From assembly GCA_034370385.1 (NCBI GenBank), contig JAXMKZ010000051.1, positions 124,001 to 188,000 of the forward strand: 64,000 nt of DNA, given 5' to 3'. The stretch is from Coriobacteriia bacterium. GTDB lineage: Bacteria; Actinomycetota; Coriobacteriia; Anaerosomatales; PHET01. The notes under the pieces are model-generated. The model saw only the letters and a list, made by a program, of their open reading frames with translations. It had not been told where the DNA came from and did no database searches. The first letter of the stretch is position 1. The number at the start of each line of letters is the position of its first letter. Position numbers and translations under genes: made by a program. This document shows, piece by piece, positions 8,822 to 17,503 of this stretch.

Positions 8822-10579
8822 CTACAGGTAGTCGGCCTTGCGCAGCAGGTGGTCGACGAGCGGTGGCATCCCGCCGCGCGCGCCGTGCATCTCGAAGCCG
8901 CCGATGGCGCTGCGCCGGTTCGTAATCCACTCGCGCGTCTTTGCGGGAAGAATCGTGCCCTCAACCGGCAGAACAGGCATGTTGGCAGAGGCGGCGCGCA
9001 CACCCGATGCCAGGTACTCCGGCGCGAAGCGGGGGTCGGCGACGATGGGCCGCAGGCGTCCGGCACGACGCTCCGTGAAGGTCGCGGCGTTGAGCGAAGA
9101 GGCGAGCGTTGCGAAGGCCGAGGCCGAGTGGCGGGTGGTCGGTAGTCCACCTGCGATACCCGTGGGCACCCGCGTCGTGGGGCCAACGAGTATCACGCGC
9201 TTGATGAGGGCCCGGTTCGCACTCAGGAACGCGGCGCCCTCAAGGGAAAGCGCGCCGTTCGTGGCCAGAAGCAGCGGGGCGCGCCGATAAGCGGCGATCG
9301 GGGCCGCTGCGAGCAGCGCCCGCGTGTCTTCGGCCGACGCGACGAAGATGAGCCCCGTCGGCGGGACCCCCACGCTGGTTGCGATCGATGCGGATAGAGC
9401 AGCCGAGTGAGAAGCGATGAGCGTGTCAGCCGCATTGCGAGGCAGTTTGGCTGCCGTCGCGGCGAGCGAGGCGTTGCGAGTGGTGGTAGCGGTGTCGATG
9501 CCGACCACGACGATTCTCTGCGGCGCGAGCCGAGCCAGCTCGGCGGTTGTCGTGGCGTCGGGACCGCTCGCGCTCGTCCACAGCATCGGCCCGCCAAGTG
9601 CGGCCGCCAGAGCGGCGGCGCCTGGTGCATCGGCCCACTCATCGGAACGTGCCAAGACAGCCACGGGGGCGCCGGCCGGGTACTGCCGGCGGGATAGCGA
9701 AGCGGCATGCTCGCTCGTAGTCGTGCCGCCGAGCCGCGCAGTCGTGGCGCGGTAGGGGCGCGTCCGCATCCACTCGTCGACGCCACTCGCGACGCCATCG
9801 GCCATCTTCGCGAGGAACGATGGGTTGCGGAGCAGGGCGGCATCGGCCTTGTTGGTGATGAAGCCGGCTTCAAGAAGTATCGCAGGCATGTTGGTCCACC
9901 GCAGGACGTAGAAATCAGCCGTCTTCGCCCCACGGTCGACCATTTTCGTGCGGGCGATGACACGGCGCTGTACCACCTTGGAAAGCGAGCGTCCCAGGGC
10001 GTCGCGCCCCGACGCGAACGTCTCGTAGCCGCGCACCGTTCGCTTGACCGAGCCATTGGCATGCACGCTGATGAACAGGTCGGCGCCCGCCGTGTTGGCG
10101 ACGTTCGCGCGCGCTTGCAGGTCGTCACGCGGGATGTCGCCGCGCGGGTTGGCCCGACCGTCCCGAGCGAAAGCCCAGGTGCCGCGGGTTGCACTGTATC
10201 CCCAGGTGAAAGTGTCGGTCAGGCTGAGTGCGCGGTCGGTCTGACGAGTCATGAGGACGCGATACCCGCGCTTGACGAGCGCGTCGCGCAGCCTCAGCGC
10301 CAGGGCGAGGTTGACGTTCTTCTCCTTGAGGCCGTTGGCGTTGGCGTTGGAGAAGGGACCGCCGTGACCCGGGTCGATCACGATCAGCGGCGCGGCGGCA
10401 GAGGCGGTCGGAGAAGCCGAAGGCGTGGGGACGCTTGAAGCCGCCACTGTGGTCGCACTGACCGGTGCGGTTAGCGGGTCTTCAGTGGCGATGGCCTGCC
10501 CGGCCATCAGTGCGAGTGCTGCCAGCGTGATTGCAGCGAGGTAGAGCGAGCTGAAGCGGGCGCGGTGGGGATGATTCAA
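8822..10579 (-). CDS. Secreted N-acetylmuramoyl-L-alanine amidase with cell-wall-binding region
   Basis: Cell-wall hydrolase of 585 residues. A signal peptide (about 1-31, basic start then a hydrophobic core) is followed by an Ala/Ser/Pro/Thr-rich linker and an Amidase_3 domain (65-275). The zinc and catalytic residues are in place: DPGHGG (H72), E86, SVHANG (H173) and LLEAGF (E237). The remaining 300 residues look like degenerate CW_binding_2 repeats (ARSDEWADAPGAAALAAALG, RIVVVG, APLLLA, KRVILVG), which anchor proteins to cell wall in Gram-positives. The start is TTG at 10579 with AGGAAGG upstream. It should act outside the membrane in cell separation or wall turnover. Divergent from guaB3. 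Confidence 0.9.
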   Translation of the reverse strand: MNHPHRARFSSLYLAAITLAALALMAGQAIATEDPLTAPVSATTVAASSVPTPSASPTASAAAPLIVIDPGHGGPFSNANANGLKEKNVNLALALRLRDALVKRGYRVLMTRQTDRALSLTDTFTWGYSATRGTWAFARDGRANPRGDIPRDDLQARANVANTAGADLFISVHANGSVKRTVRGYETFASGRDALGRSLSKVVQRRVIARTKMVDRGAKTADFYVLRWTNMPAILLEAGFITNKADAALLRNPSFLAKMADGVASGVDEWMRTRPYRATTARLGGTTTSEHAASLSRRQYPAGAPVAVLARSDEWADAPGAAALAAALGGPMLWTSASGPDATTTAELARLAPQRIVVVGIDTATTTRNASLAATAAKLPRNAADTLIASHSAALSASIATSVGVPPTGLIFVASAEDTRALLAAAPIAAYRRAPLLLATNGALSLEGAAFLSANRALIKRVILVGPTTRVPTGIAGGLPTTRHSASAFATLASSLNAATFTERRAGRLRPIVADPRFAPEYLASGVRAASANMPVLPVEGTILPAKTREWITNRRSAIGGFEMHGARGGMPPLVDHLLRKADYL

Positions 10580-10960
10580 CGCGTCTGGCCTTCCTGTCGG
10601 GTGCGATGGTAGCTGCCAGGCCGTGCTCGCGGCGTGCGCGTGCGTACCAGTCTAGCGCGTTGCGCTCCCTCGTATCGACGCGCTCGACGGCATGACCTGT
10701 CGAAGTCGATCGAACTTTTCGCAGTGCGCGGTTCCCTAGGCTTCGGCGCTCCTCTAGAATGTCGGAACCGGGAACGTGCTCGCGCGATGCGCGCTGGGCG
10801 TTCACAGGCGAGAATCGCAGCAGATCATCGGACCAGGTTCGCCGTGTGTCGGACGGCAGGAGGCCTGGTCCTCGTCGTATCCGCGCCGCCAACCGGTCTT
10901 CGCGACCAGTGACACCGCCGTACCAGGGCTCATGATGACCGAGGAAGGAAGCGACACAGC
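10580..10960. other. Divergent intergenic region with structured guaB3 leader
   Basis: A 381-nt gap between the amidase gene (minus) and guaB3 (plus). No gene is supported in it. The plus strand has a TAGAAT hexamer at 10755-10760 that could be a -10 for guaB3, giving a leader of nearly 200 nt. Within that leader an 8-bp perfect inverted repeat (GGACCAGG at 10830-10837, CCTGGTCC at 10864-10871) encloses a smaller GCCG/CGGC hairpin, and a GGTC-ttcgc-GACC hairpin follows before the ribosome binding site GAGGAAGGAAG. It matches no riboswitch that I recognise. Confidence 0.4.
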
Positions 10961-12136
10961 ATGGAGATCGAGATCGGACGGGGAAAGACCGCTCGCCGCG
11001 CCTACGGGTTCGATGACATCGCAATCGTGCCATCGAGAAGGACGCGCGACCCGCGCGATATCGACATCTCGTGGACGTTCAACTTCAAGGGCCGTGACTA
11101 TCGCTTCGAGCTGCCCGTGCTTGCTTCCGCGATGGACGGCGTCGTCGATCCCAACTTCGCGATCACTATGGGCAAGATGGGCGGGCTGGCCGTTCTGAAC
11201 CTCGAGGGCATCCAGACCAAGTACGCCGACCCCGCGCCGCAGCTCGATGCCATCGCATCCTTCGACAAGGAGGAGGCCACGGCGAAGATGCAGGCCCTGT
11301 ACGCCGCAGAGGACGTGAAGCCGGAGCTCATCACGCAGCGCGTGCGTGAGATCAAGGCGGGCGGCGTGCTGGCAGCGGCATCGCTCACGCCGCAGAACGT
11401 CGAGCGCTACATCGGGCCGGCGATGGACGGCGGACTCGACATCCTCATCATCCAGGGAACCGTCGTCTCGGCAGAGCACGTGTCGACCTTCGACAAGCCG
11501 CTCGACTTGAACGCGTTCGTGGAGTCACTCGATATCCCCTGCATCATCGGCGGCTGCTGCAGCTATCAGGGCGCCTTGCACCTGATGCGCTCGGGCGCGG
11601 TCGGCGTGCTCGTCGGCGTCGGCCCCGGACATGCGTGCACCTCGCGCCGCGTACTGGGCATCGGCGTTCCTCAGGCCACGGCGATAGCCGACGCAGCGGC
11701 TGCGCGCACCCGCTGCCTCGAGGAGACCGGCCGCTACAGTCACGTCATCGCCGACGGCGGCATGCGTACCGGTGGAGACCTCGCCAAGGCCATCGCGGTG
11801 GGCGCCGACGCCGTCATGATCGGCTCGCCGCTCGCGAGCGCCTCTGAGGCGCCGGGTCGCGGCTACCACTGGGGCATGGCGACCTTCCATCCCGACCTCC
11901 CGCGCGGAACGCGTGTGCGTGCGGGTGTCATGGGGTCGCTTGAGGACATCCTGCTTGGCCCCGCCCACCAGAATGACGGTACGCTGAACCTTCTGGGCGG
12001 ATTGCGCACCTCGATGTCGACGTGCGGCTACGAGAACCTCAAGAGCTTCCAGAAGGCCGAGGTGCTCGTCGCTCCGTCGCTTCAGACCGAGGGCAAGGTC
12101 CTGCAGAACACCCAGGGTGTCGGGATGGGCCGCTAG
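10961..12136 (+). CDS. guaB3: GuaB3 family IMP dehydrogenase-related protein
   Basis: TIM-barrel protein of 391 residues, the length of the GuaB3 branch (about 370-390) and without the CBS pair found in canonical IMP dehydrogenase. It keeps the phosphate-binding and catalytic loop GVGPGHACTSRRVLG, with the cysteine that in IMP dehydrogenase attacks C2 of IMP, and GGMRTGGDLAKAIAVGADAVMIGS. The barrel begins with YGFDDIAIVPSRRTRDPRDIDIS. It lies directly upstream of guaA with no intergenic base, which strongly suggests a role in making XMP/GMP. Whether it acts as an IMP dehydrogenase or otherwise (some GuaB3 proteins resemble GMP reductase) cannot be settled from sequence. Confidence 0.88.
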   Translation: MEIEIGRGKTARRAYGFDDIAIVPSRRTRDPRDIDISWTFNFKGRDYRFELPVLASAMDGVVDPNFAITMGKMGGLAVLNLEGIQTKYADPAPQLDAIASFDKEEATAKMQALYAAEDVKPELITQRVREIKAGGVLAAASLTPQNVERYIGPAMDGGLDILIIQGTVVSAEHVSTFDKPLDLNAFVESLDIPCIIGGCCSYQGALHLMRSGAVGVLVGVGPGHACTSRRVLGIGVPQATAIADAAAARTRCLEETGRYSHVIADGGMRTGGDLAKAIAVGADAVMIGSPLASASEAPGRGYHWGMATFHPDLPRGTRVRAGVMGSLEDILLGPAHQNDGTLNLLGGLRTSMSTCGYENLKSFQKAEVLVAPSLQTEGKVLQNTQGVGMGR

Positions 12137-13687
12137 GTGTCGGATTACCACGACGAGCAGGCGGTCGTCTTCGTCCTCGACTTCGGTGCGCAGTACGCTC
12201 AGCTCATCGCCCGTCGGGTTCGCGAGGCGCGGGTCTACAGTGAGATCGTGCCCTTCGATATCAGCGCGGACGAGATCGCCGCGAGGAAACCTGCGGCGCT
12301 GATCATGTCGGGCGGCCCGGCGAGCGTGTACGCCGACGGCGCACCGCACATGGACCCGGCGATCCTGGCGCTCGGCATCCCGGTGCTCGGCTTCTGCTAC
12401 GGCATCCAGGAGATGGCGCTACACCTGGGTGGCCAGATTCCCCAGACCGATATCGGCGAGTACGGTTTCGCCGAGCTCGAGGTGCTCGTGACGGGCAGCC
12501 GACTGCTCGAAGGGGTGTCCGAACGCTCGCAGTGCTGGATGAGTCACCGTGACTCCGTGGGCACCGCCCCCGCAGGCTTCACCGTCACCGCTCGCACCGC
12601 CACCACCGCGGTGGCTGCCATGGAGGACGCTTCCCGGAACCTCTACGCGACCCAGTTCCACCCGGAGGTCGCTCACACCGAGTACGGCCAGCAGATCATC
12701 CGCAACTTCCTGCACGATATCGCGGGCATCGCGCCCACCTGGACCATGCTCAACATCATCGAGGAGACCATCGATCGTGTGCGCGAGCAGGTCGGGACCG
12801 ACCGGGTCATCTGCGGGCTGTCCGGTGGTGTGGACTCGAGCGTCGTTGCTGCGCTGCTGCACCGCGCGATCGGCGACCAACTCACGTGCGTGTTCGTCGA
12901 CCACGGGATGATGCGGTTGAACGAGGCCGAACAGGTCGTCCACACATTCCGTGACACGTTCCACGTCAACCTCGTTCACGTCGACGCCGAGGACCGGTAT
13001 CTGTCGTTGCTTGCGGGCGTCAGCGACCCCGAGCACAAGCGCCGCATCATCGGCGAGGAGTTCTGGCAGATCTTCTTTGAGGAGGCCACGACGCTCGAGG
13101 GCGTGAAGTGGCTCGCGCAGGGCACGCTGTATCCGGATGTCATCGAGAGCGGCAACGAGCACGCCGCCAAGATCAAGAGCCACCACAACCTGATTCCGTT
13201 CCCACAGGGCGTGCACTTCGACCTGATCGAGCCGCTCAAGGCGCTCTTCAAAGACGAAGTCCGCGCCGTGGGCTCGGAACTCGGCCTTCCCGACGAGATC
13301 GTTTCGCGGCAGCCGTTCCCGGGGCCGGGTCTGGCCGTACGCATCATCGGCGACATCACCCACGAGAAGCTCGAGAAGCTGCGCCGTGCCGATGCGATCG
13401 TGCGCGAGGAGATCGGCGCGTGGGACGTCGACCGCGAGGTGTGGCAGTACTTCGCCGTGCTTCCCGACATCAAGAGCGTCGGCGTGATGGGGGACGAGCG
13501 CACCTACGAGAATCCGATCATCATCCGCGCGGTGGCCTCCGCCGACGCGATGACGGCCGACTGGGCCCGGCTGCCCCACGAGCTGCTCGCCAAGATGAGT
13601 AACCGCATCATCAACGAGGTCGACGGCATCAACCGCGTCGCCTACGACATCACGAGCAAGCCCCCCGGCACCATCGAGTGGGAGTAG
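12137..13687 (+). CDS. guaA: GMP synthase (glutamine-hydrolysing)
   Basis: Two-domain enzyme of 516 residues that converts XMP to GMP with ATP and glutamine. The class I glutamine amidotransferase half (about 10-200) has the nucleophile loop [10 protein letters not shown] and the His-Glu pair in [12 protein letters not shown]. The ATP-pyrophosphatase half has the PP-loop [15 protein letters not shown] and FVDHGMMR; the C-terminal dimerisation domain ends in the XMP-binding [16 protein letters not shown] start at 12137, directly after the guaB3 stop codon, so the two genes form an operon. A rough inverted repeat at 13690-13730 without a T-run may end the transcript. Confidence 0.97.
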   Translation: MSDYHDEQAVVFVLDFGAQYAQLIARRVREARVYSEIVPFDISADEIAARKPAALIMSGGPASVYADGAPHMDPAILALGIPVLGFCYGIQEMALHLGGQIPQTDIGEYGFAELEVLVTGSRLLEGVSERSQCWMSHRDSVGTAPAGFTVTARTATTAVAAMEDASRNLYATQFHPEVAHTEYGQQIIRNFLHDIAGIAPTWTMLNIIEETIDRVREQVGTDRVICGLSGGVDSSVVAALLHRAIGDQLTCVFVDHGMMRLNEAEQVVHTFRDTFHVNLVHVDAEDRYLSLLAGVSDPEHKRRIIGEEFWQIFFEEATTLEGVKWLAQGTLYPDVIESGNEHAAKIKSHHNLIPFPQGVHFDLIEPLKALFKDEVRAVGSELGLPDEIVSRQPFPGPGLAVRIIGDITHEKLEKLRRADAIVREEIGAWDVDREVWQYFAVLPDIKSVGVMGDERTYENPIIIRAVASADAMTADWARLPHELLAKMSNRIINEVDGINRVAYDITSKPPGTIEWE

Positions 13688-13748
13688 GGGGAGCGCGTCA
13701 CAGGACGTGCGCTGCGGCCGTGACACGCGCCGTGTATCCAGCCTGATA

Positions 13749-13791
13749 GGTTACGAATAATACGGAACGTGGTAATGTATCTGGTGTAACC
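13749..13791 (+). promoter_or_regulatory. Promoter/operator of the RES-Xre module
   Basis: An AT-rich patch in GC-rich surroundings. GGTTAC (13749-13754) and GTAACC (13786-13791) form a perfect inverted pair, with a further GTAA half-site at 13772-13775 matching the TTAC at 13751-13754. TTACGA (13751) and TAATGT (13773), 16 bp apart, could be -35 and -10. The good AAAGGAG before the ATG at 13806 follows. The layout fits autorepression by the antitoxin. Confidence 0.5.
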
Positions 13792-13805
13792 GAAAGGAGC
13801 ACCAG

Positions 13806-14489
13806 ATGCCTACCGCAGCCGCCAAGCGTGCTGGCGCGGGAGTGACCGCTTGGGACGCGGCCCTCGCCCGTCTCGCCGATTCGTTACCGGGCCGTGACCG
13901 GGCCGAGGCGCTCATCGCCGTCGCCGACGTAGTCGCCGGAGCCGACCCGGAGCTCGCGCGCTTTCGATTCTCGCTCGCGGCATCGCTGCGCGGTGCGATC
14001 GCATCCGACGAACTGGCCGACCGTCTCGCCGGAGGCCCGCGCATCCTCGTCGACCAGGTCGAGCTTCCGGGGTTCACGGCGGGAGACATCGCCCGCGAAG
14101 CCACAGTGCGCGGTCTCGCCCACGCTCGAGTGCTCGATGAGGAGATGTTGACGGCGTCGGCTGTCTCTGCGCTTCTGGGGTCCCGCTCGCGCAACCCGCG
14201 TCAGTATGCGAACCGCATGCGCACGCGCGGCGAGATCGTCGGAGTCCCGCATCACAATCAGTTCCTCTACCCGGCCTTCCAGTTCGATGCCGGCGCGCAG
14301 GCGCTTCACCCTGGAGTCAGTGACGTGAACGTCCTGCTCGACGCTGCGCACGACCCGTGGGGCGTGGCGTCGTGGTGGATCACGCCCCATACTGCGCTCG
14401 ATGGCGCGCCTCCTCGGGCGCTGCTGGGCGCTGAGGGCGCGGCAGAATCGCTCGCGGCGCTCTCCAGCGACGTCGTCTTCGGCGAGTAG
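13806..14489 (+). CDS. Xre/MbcA/ParS-type antitoxin with long N-terminal extension
   Basis: Putative antitoxin of 227 residues. The C-terminal third matches the toxin-binding domain of the MbcA/ParS antitoxins (DUF2384-like): DPWGVASWWITPHTALDGAPPRALL. Before it, about 120-170, is a helix-turn-helix-like stretch (TASAVSALLG, then NPRQYANRMRTRGEIVGV). The first 110 residues are an additional alanine-rich helical region that I cannot assign. It is followed after 7 nt by a RES-domain toxin and preceded by a palindromic AT-rich operator, so it probably binds both DNA and toxin. Antitoxin-first order is typical. Confidence 0.8.
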   Translation: MPTAAAKRAGAGVTAWDAALARLADSLPGRDRAEALIAVADVVAGADPELARFRFSLAASLRGAIASDELADRLAGGPRILVDQVELPGFTAGDIAREATVRGLAHARVLDEEMLTASAVSALLGSRSRNPRQYANRMRTRGEIVGVPHHNQFLYPAFQFDAGAQALHPGVSDVNVLLDAAHDPWGVASWWITPHTALDGAPPRALLGAEGAAESLAALSSDVVFGE

Positions 14490-14496
14490 ATCGCCC

Positions 14497-15150
14497 GTGA
14501 GCGCGGCTGACCAGTGGGCGGACCAGAGACGCACGCCGCCGGGCGGCATCACCGGTGAGCCGACAGTTCGCACGCTGCCTGCCGGTGAACGCCTGTGGCG
14601 CATCCACCTGGCCCGTTACGAAGCGGGCGAGTTCTCCGTACGCGTTCCGACGCCGCCCTCGGGTGGGCGGTTCGATTGCGCAGACGGCTCGTACGGCTTC
14701 CTCTACGCGGCGGAGTCGTTCGCAGGAGCTGTGGCCGAAGCAGTCCTGCGCGACACGCCGCTCGTCGATGTCGGGGAGCGCGTGGTTGCGCGCGCCACGC
14801 TCAGGGGCCGTATGGTCTCTGTGCTTGAGCTGACGCGTTCCGTGCGCCTTGTGAGCCTAGCGGGAGCGGACGCGGCAGCTGTGGGCCAAGGATTGTGGCT
14901 CACGAAGTGCGGTCCGGCCGACTACCCGCTCACCCGAGCGTGGGCACGGGCGCTCCATGACCTGCCTGCCCGGCCGGACGGTCTGACGTGGCGCGCGCGC
15001 TTCGACGAGAACACGCACGTTCAGGTGCTGTTCGGCGATCGGTGTGCGGATGCGCTGCGCGTCGTGGCGTCGCTACCGGTTGATTCAGGCGAGGGCTTGG
15101 AGGCGACGCGAAGGGTGCTGCTCGACCACCGTGCGGTCGTTGAGGGATGA
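14497..15150 (+). CDS. RES-domain toxin (ParT/MbcT-like)
   Basis: RES-family protein of 217 residues. The core runs from LWRIHLARY through the arginine-containing PPSGGRFDCADGSYGFLYAA to the glutamate helix VAEAVLRD and the distal QVLFGDRCADALRVV, the usual order of conserved Arg, Tyr and Glu. RES toxins such as MbcT and ParT consume NAD+ or ADP-ribosylate targets, halting growth when the antitoxin is lost. The start chosen is GTG at 14497, 7 nt after the antitoxin stop; a longer in-frame start inside the antitoxin gene is unlikely. The protein is a little longer than many RES toxins (about 150-190), mostly at the N-terminus. Confidence 0.85.
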   Translation: MSAADQWADQRRTPPGGITGEPTVRTLPAGERLWRIHLARYEAGEFSVRVPTPPSGGRFDCADGSYGFLYAAESFAGAVAEAVLRDTPLVDVGERVVARATLRGRMVSVLELTRSVRLVSLAGADAAAVGQGLWLTKCGPADYPLTRAWARALHDLPARPDGLTWRARFDENTHVQVLFGDRCADALRVVASLPVDSGEGLEATRRVLLDHRAVVEG

Positions 15151-15165
15151 GTGCAGCTCAGAGCG

Positions 15166-15567
15166 TCAGCGCGCGCGACTGCGCAGGTACTCGCCTGGCA
15201 GCATGACCGTCACACCGTCGAACGAGCGGCCGAACAGCGGACCGAAGTGTGCAAGGTCACCGGTGATCAGGTAGTCAGCGCGCGCGGCTATCGCGGCGAG
15301 GAGTACCGGTCGGTCCTTTGCTGGTAGCCCGGGGTCGTTGGTGATGGGGAAGTCGGCGGGCTCAGACGGCAGCACGGTGAGCGCCCCGATGAGCCGCTCA
15401 AGGCGCTCGGCGGATTCGCCCGGGTGCGTGTTTCGGCGCGCCTCCTCGATCACGTGTGGAGAGCCGAGAAGGCGCGCGTCGGGCAGTCCCCACAGATCGC
15501 CGAGTCTCGCATCTGCCTTCCAAGCCGCTGCGACGAGGATGTTCGCATCGAGGAACAGGCGGTCCAT
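15166..15567 (-). CDS. PIN-domain toxin (VapC-like ribonuclease)
   Basis: Protein of 133 residues with a PIN fold. The acidic metal-binding residues are recognisable as D7 (LFLDANI), E41 (VIEEARR), D85 (AKDRPVLLAAI) and D104 (YLITGDLAHFG). PIN toxins cleave tRNA or rRNA with Mg2+ or Mn2+. The ATG abuts the stop codon of the AbrB-type antitoxin gene upstream with no spacer, so the two are coupled. It converges with the RES toxin gene, leaving a 15-nt gap between the two systems. Confidence 0.88.
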   Translation of the reverse strand: MDRLFLDANILVAAAWKADARLGDLWGLPDARLLGSPHVIEEARRNTHPGESAERLERLIGALTVLPSEPADFPITNDPGLPAKDRPVLLAAIAARADYLITGDLAHFGPLFGRSFDGVTVMLPGEYLRSRAR

Positions 15568-15861
15568 CTACTCAGCCGGCCGCGGCTGGTGCGGCACGGA
15601 TTCCGGATCGATCCCCATTCCCCGGACTTCCTCGTACGCCTCGTCGTACTCGACTGCTGTCACCGCGTTGTTCAGCATGAACTCGGCTCGCCGCGTCGGG
15701 GTGTACAGCTCCACTTCGTACGCGCGAACGGGTGTGAGCAGCAGCCCGGAGGCCGACTCCTCCATCGCGAGGAGGTCTCCCTCGCCCAGACCGAGTGCAC
15801 GCCGCTTTGCCGCCGGGATCACGACGGTTCCGCGCTTGCCGATCTTCACGTACTCAGTCAT
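15568..15861 (-). CDS. AbrB/SpoVT-type antitoxin (VapB-like)
   Basis: Protein of 97 residues with an N-terminal swapped-hairpin AbrB domain (VKIGKRGTVVIPAAKRRALGL, then GDLLAMEESASGLLLTPV) and a C-terminal tail (about 50-97) that would wrap around the PIN toxin. Start ATG at 15861 with AAAGGAG 5 nt upstream. The gene precedes its toxin directly, and palindromes lie just upstream, as expected for an autoregulated antitoxin-toxin operon. Confidence 0.88.
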   Translation of the reverse strand: MTEYVKIGKRGTVVIPAAKRRALGLGEGDLLAMEESASGLLLTPVRAYEVELYTPTRRAEFMLNNAVTAVEYDEAYEEVRGMGIDPESVPHQPRPAE

Positions 15862-15882
15862 CGCAGCTCCTTTCCTCAGTAC

Positions 15883-15905
15883 GTCAGCTTATCAGAAAGT
15901 CTGAC
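15883..15905 (-). promoter_or_regulatory. Candidate operator of the VapBC-like operon
   Basis: Two nested inverted repeats about 20-45 nt upstream of the antitoxin start: TCAGA-AAG-TCTGA (15892-15904) and GTCAG (15883-15887) pairing with CTGAC (15901-15905). Their place between promoter and start fits binding by the AbrB-type antitoxin. Confidence 0.45.
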
Positions 15906-16040
15906 ATTCTGCGCCACCAAAGGCACTCCCAGCGTGATGGGACGCGCTCCCTCGCCTCCCTGAGCCGCCGCACTCGTGCCGCCTGCCGCCGCTCACGCGC
16001 CGCCTGACCGGTTCGCGGTGTCGCTTTGCCGCATCCGTGC

Positions 16041-16046
16041 GATAAT
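16041..16046 (+). promoter_or_regulatory. Candidate -10 of the aromatic amino-acid operon
   Basis: GATAAT, 58 nt before the chorismate mutase ATG, with a weak -35-like GTGTCG 17 bp upstream. No attenuator or leader peptide was recognised in the short leader. Confidence 0.4.
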
Positions 16047-16104
16047 CTCGGGACTGTTCAGCCATTCAGCCGCATCGGCTCAGTACTTCAAGGGGGCACG
16101 ACCC

Positions 16105-16377
16105 ATGGCCGAGGACAAAGTCCAGGAGATCGCGGAGATTCGCGCGCGCATCGACGACATCGACTGCCAGATCGTCAAGCTCCTGAACGAGCGAGCGACG
16201 ATGGCGCTCGAGATACGCAAGCTTAAGCCTCAGGTGCACTGGGGCCTGTACGACCCGAAGCGCGAGGAGGAGATCTTCACCCACCTCGCCAGCTGCAACG
16301 ACGGCCCCCTCTTCGCCGACAACCTGCGCGAGATCTACAGCACCATCCTTCACGTGATGAAGGAGATGAGAGGCTGA
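16105..16377 (+). CDS. Chorismate mutase, AroQ type
   Basis: All-helical chorismate mutase of 90 residues, turning chorismate into prephenate for phenylalanine and tyrosine. It has the opening [22 protein letters not shown], the second arginine in [14 protein letters not shown] and the active-site DPKREEEI, matching the order R, R, K, D, R, E of the AroQ fold. The ATG at 16105 has AAGGGGG upstream. Its last codon overlaps the ATG of the DAHP synthase gene (ATGA), so first-step and branch-point enzymes are made together. In some bacteria such a mutase also regulates DAHP synthase by contact. Confidence 0.88.
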   Translation: MAEDKVQEIAEIRARIDDIDCQIVKLLNERATMALEIRKLKPQVHWGLYDPKREEEIFTHLASCNDGPLFADNLREIYSTILHVMKEMRG

Positions 16378-17174
16378 TGTCGCCACAGGACGCCCGTGCG
16401 ATCGGCGCTGTGAAGCGTGACGAGGGTATGGCCATCATCGCGGGACCGTGCTCCGTTGAGAGCCGCGAGCAGATGCGTGAAGTCGCCGCTGCGCTCAAGG
16501 AGCTTGGCATCAAGATCATGCGCGGCGGCGCCTACAAGCCACGCACCTCACCGTTCTCCTTCCAGGGCCTTGAGGAGGAGGGCCTCAAGATCATGCGCGA
16601 GGCCGCTGACGAGTACGGCCTGCTCATCGTCACCGAGGTCACCGACTCCGCACATGCCGAGAAGATCGACTCCTATGTCGACATACTCCAGATCGGTACA
16701 CGCAACATGGCCAACTTCAGCCTTCTGCGCAAGATCGGCGAGGTGACGGGCAACAGCGGCAAGCCCGTGGTCTTCAAGCGTGGTATGGCTTCCACGATCG
16801 ACGAATGGATCCAAGCATCGAACTACCTCACCATGCACGGCAACGAGAACGTCATCTTCTGCGAGCGCGGGATACGCACCTTCGAGACCACCACCAGGTT
16901 CACGCTCGACATCACGGCCGTGCCGGTGGTCAAGTCGCTGTCGCTCATGCCGATCATCGTGGACGTGTCGCATCCGGCGGGCCGGGCCGATCTGGTGCCG
17001 GCCATCAGCCGTGCTGCGGTGGCGGTCGGCGCTGACGGGATCATGGTCGAAGTTCACCCCAACCCGCGCGAGGCCCTGTGTGACGGACCCCAGTCTCTCG
17101 ATATAGAAGGATTAAGGTCACTCGTTGGCGAACTGGGCAGAGTAGCGGCAGCCGTCGATCAGACGCTTACCTAG
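16377..17174 (+). CDS. aroF: 3-deoxy-7-phosphoheptulonate (DAHP) synthase, class I-beta
   Basis: Enzyme of 265 residues that condenses phosphoenolpyruvate and erythrose-4-phosphate, the first step of the shikimate pathway. The barrel carries [14 protein letters not shown], the PEP-binding [50 protein letters not shown] and the metal-binding VDVSHPAGR and VEVHPNP. The length is that of the KDO8P-synthase-like class I-beta core without an N-terminal regulatory domain; the chorismate mutase encoded just upstream may give feedback control instead. Confidence 0.95.
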   Translation: MSPQDARAIGAVKRDEGMAIIAGPCSVESREQMREVAAALKELGIKIMRGGAYKPRTSPFSFQGLEEEGLKIMREAADEYGLLIVTEVTDSAHAEKIDSYVDILQIGTRNMANFSLLRKIGEVTGNSGKPVVFKRGMASTIDEWIQASNYLTMHGNENVIFCERGIRTFETTTRFTLDITAVPVVKSLSLMPIIVDVSHPAGRADLVPAISRAAVAVGADGIMVEVHPNPREALCDGPQSLDIEGLRSLVGELGRVAAAVDQTLT

Positions 17175-17230
17175 CCCCGCACCGGGTCGGCTTCGCTGTC
17201 AAGGGGCCGTATCACCCGTGTTCGGAGACG

Positions 17231-17434
17231 GTGTTGTCCGAAGTTTTCGCCCATCTGTGTCCTCACTGCGGCGCGATCGACTCGCGACGCTTGGGTGACT
17301 GCTCCGTGTGTCACAAGCTCGTGTGCGAGCGGTGTGGCAACATCCAGTTCATCGGTGGCGAGCGGCGCGTCACCCATCATGAGTGCCTCAAGAAGGAGGA
17401 CACCGGCTTCACGATGATCAAGTTCGTGAAGTAG
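17231..17434 (+). CDS. Small double zinc-ribbon protein
   Basis: Protein of 67 residues with paired cysteine motifs CPHCG, CSVC and CERCG plus a later THHEC, enough to bind two zinc ions. The start is GTG at 17231 with GGAG just upstream. No enzyme domain. It lies downstream of the DAHP synthase gene on the same strand, but nothing links it to that pathway. Such small zinc ribbons usually bind nucleic acid or proteins; I do not recognise a named family. Confidence 0.65.
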   Translation: MLSEVFAHLCPHCGAIDSRRLGDCSVCHKLVCERCGNIQFIGGERRVTHHECLKKEDTGFTMIKFVK

Positions 17435-17503
17435 GAGGCTGACGGCATCTCGCGCCTGGTCTTACGGCGCCCCCGCACTACCGCCGAGCAGCTGGTTGCC
17501 CGC

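Noticed and set aside
12419-13726. Long open frame antisense to guaA (435 codons)
   Set aside because: It is the mirror of a strongly coding high-GC gene; composition (His, Asp, Val-rich) and lack of any motif or ribosome binding site mark it as a shadow.
13690-13730. Intrinsic terminator after guaA
   Set aside because: The GCGCGT-CAC/GTGACACGCGC repeat is imperfect, with a long loop and no T-run; too weak to call.
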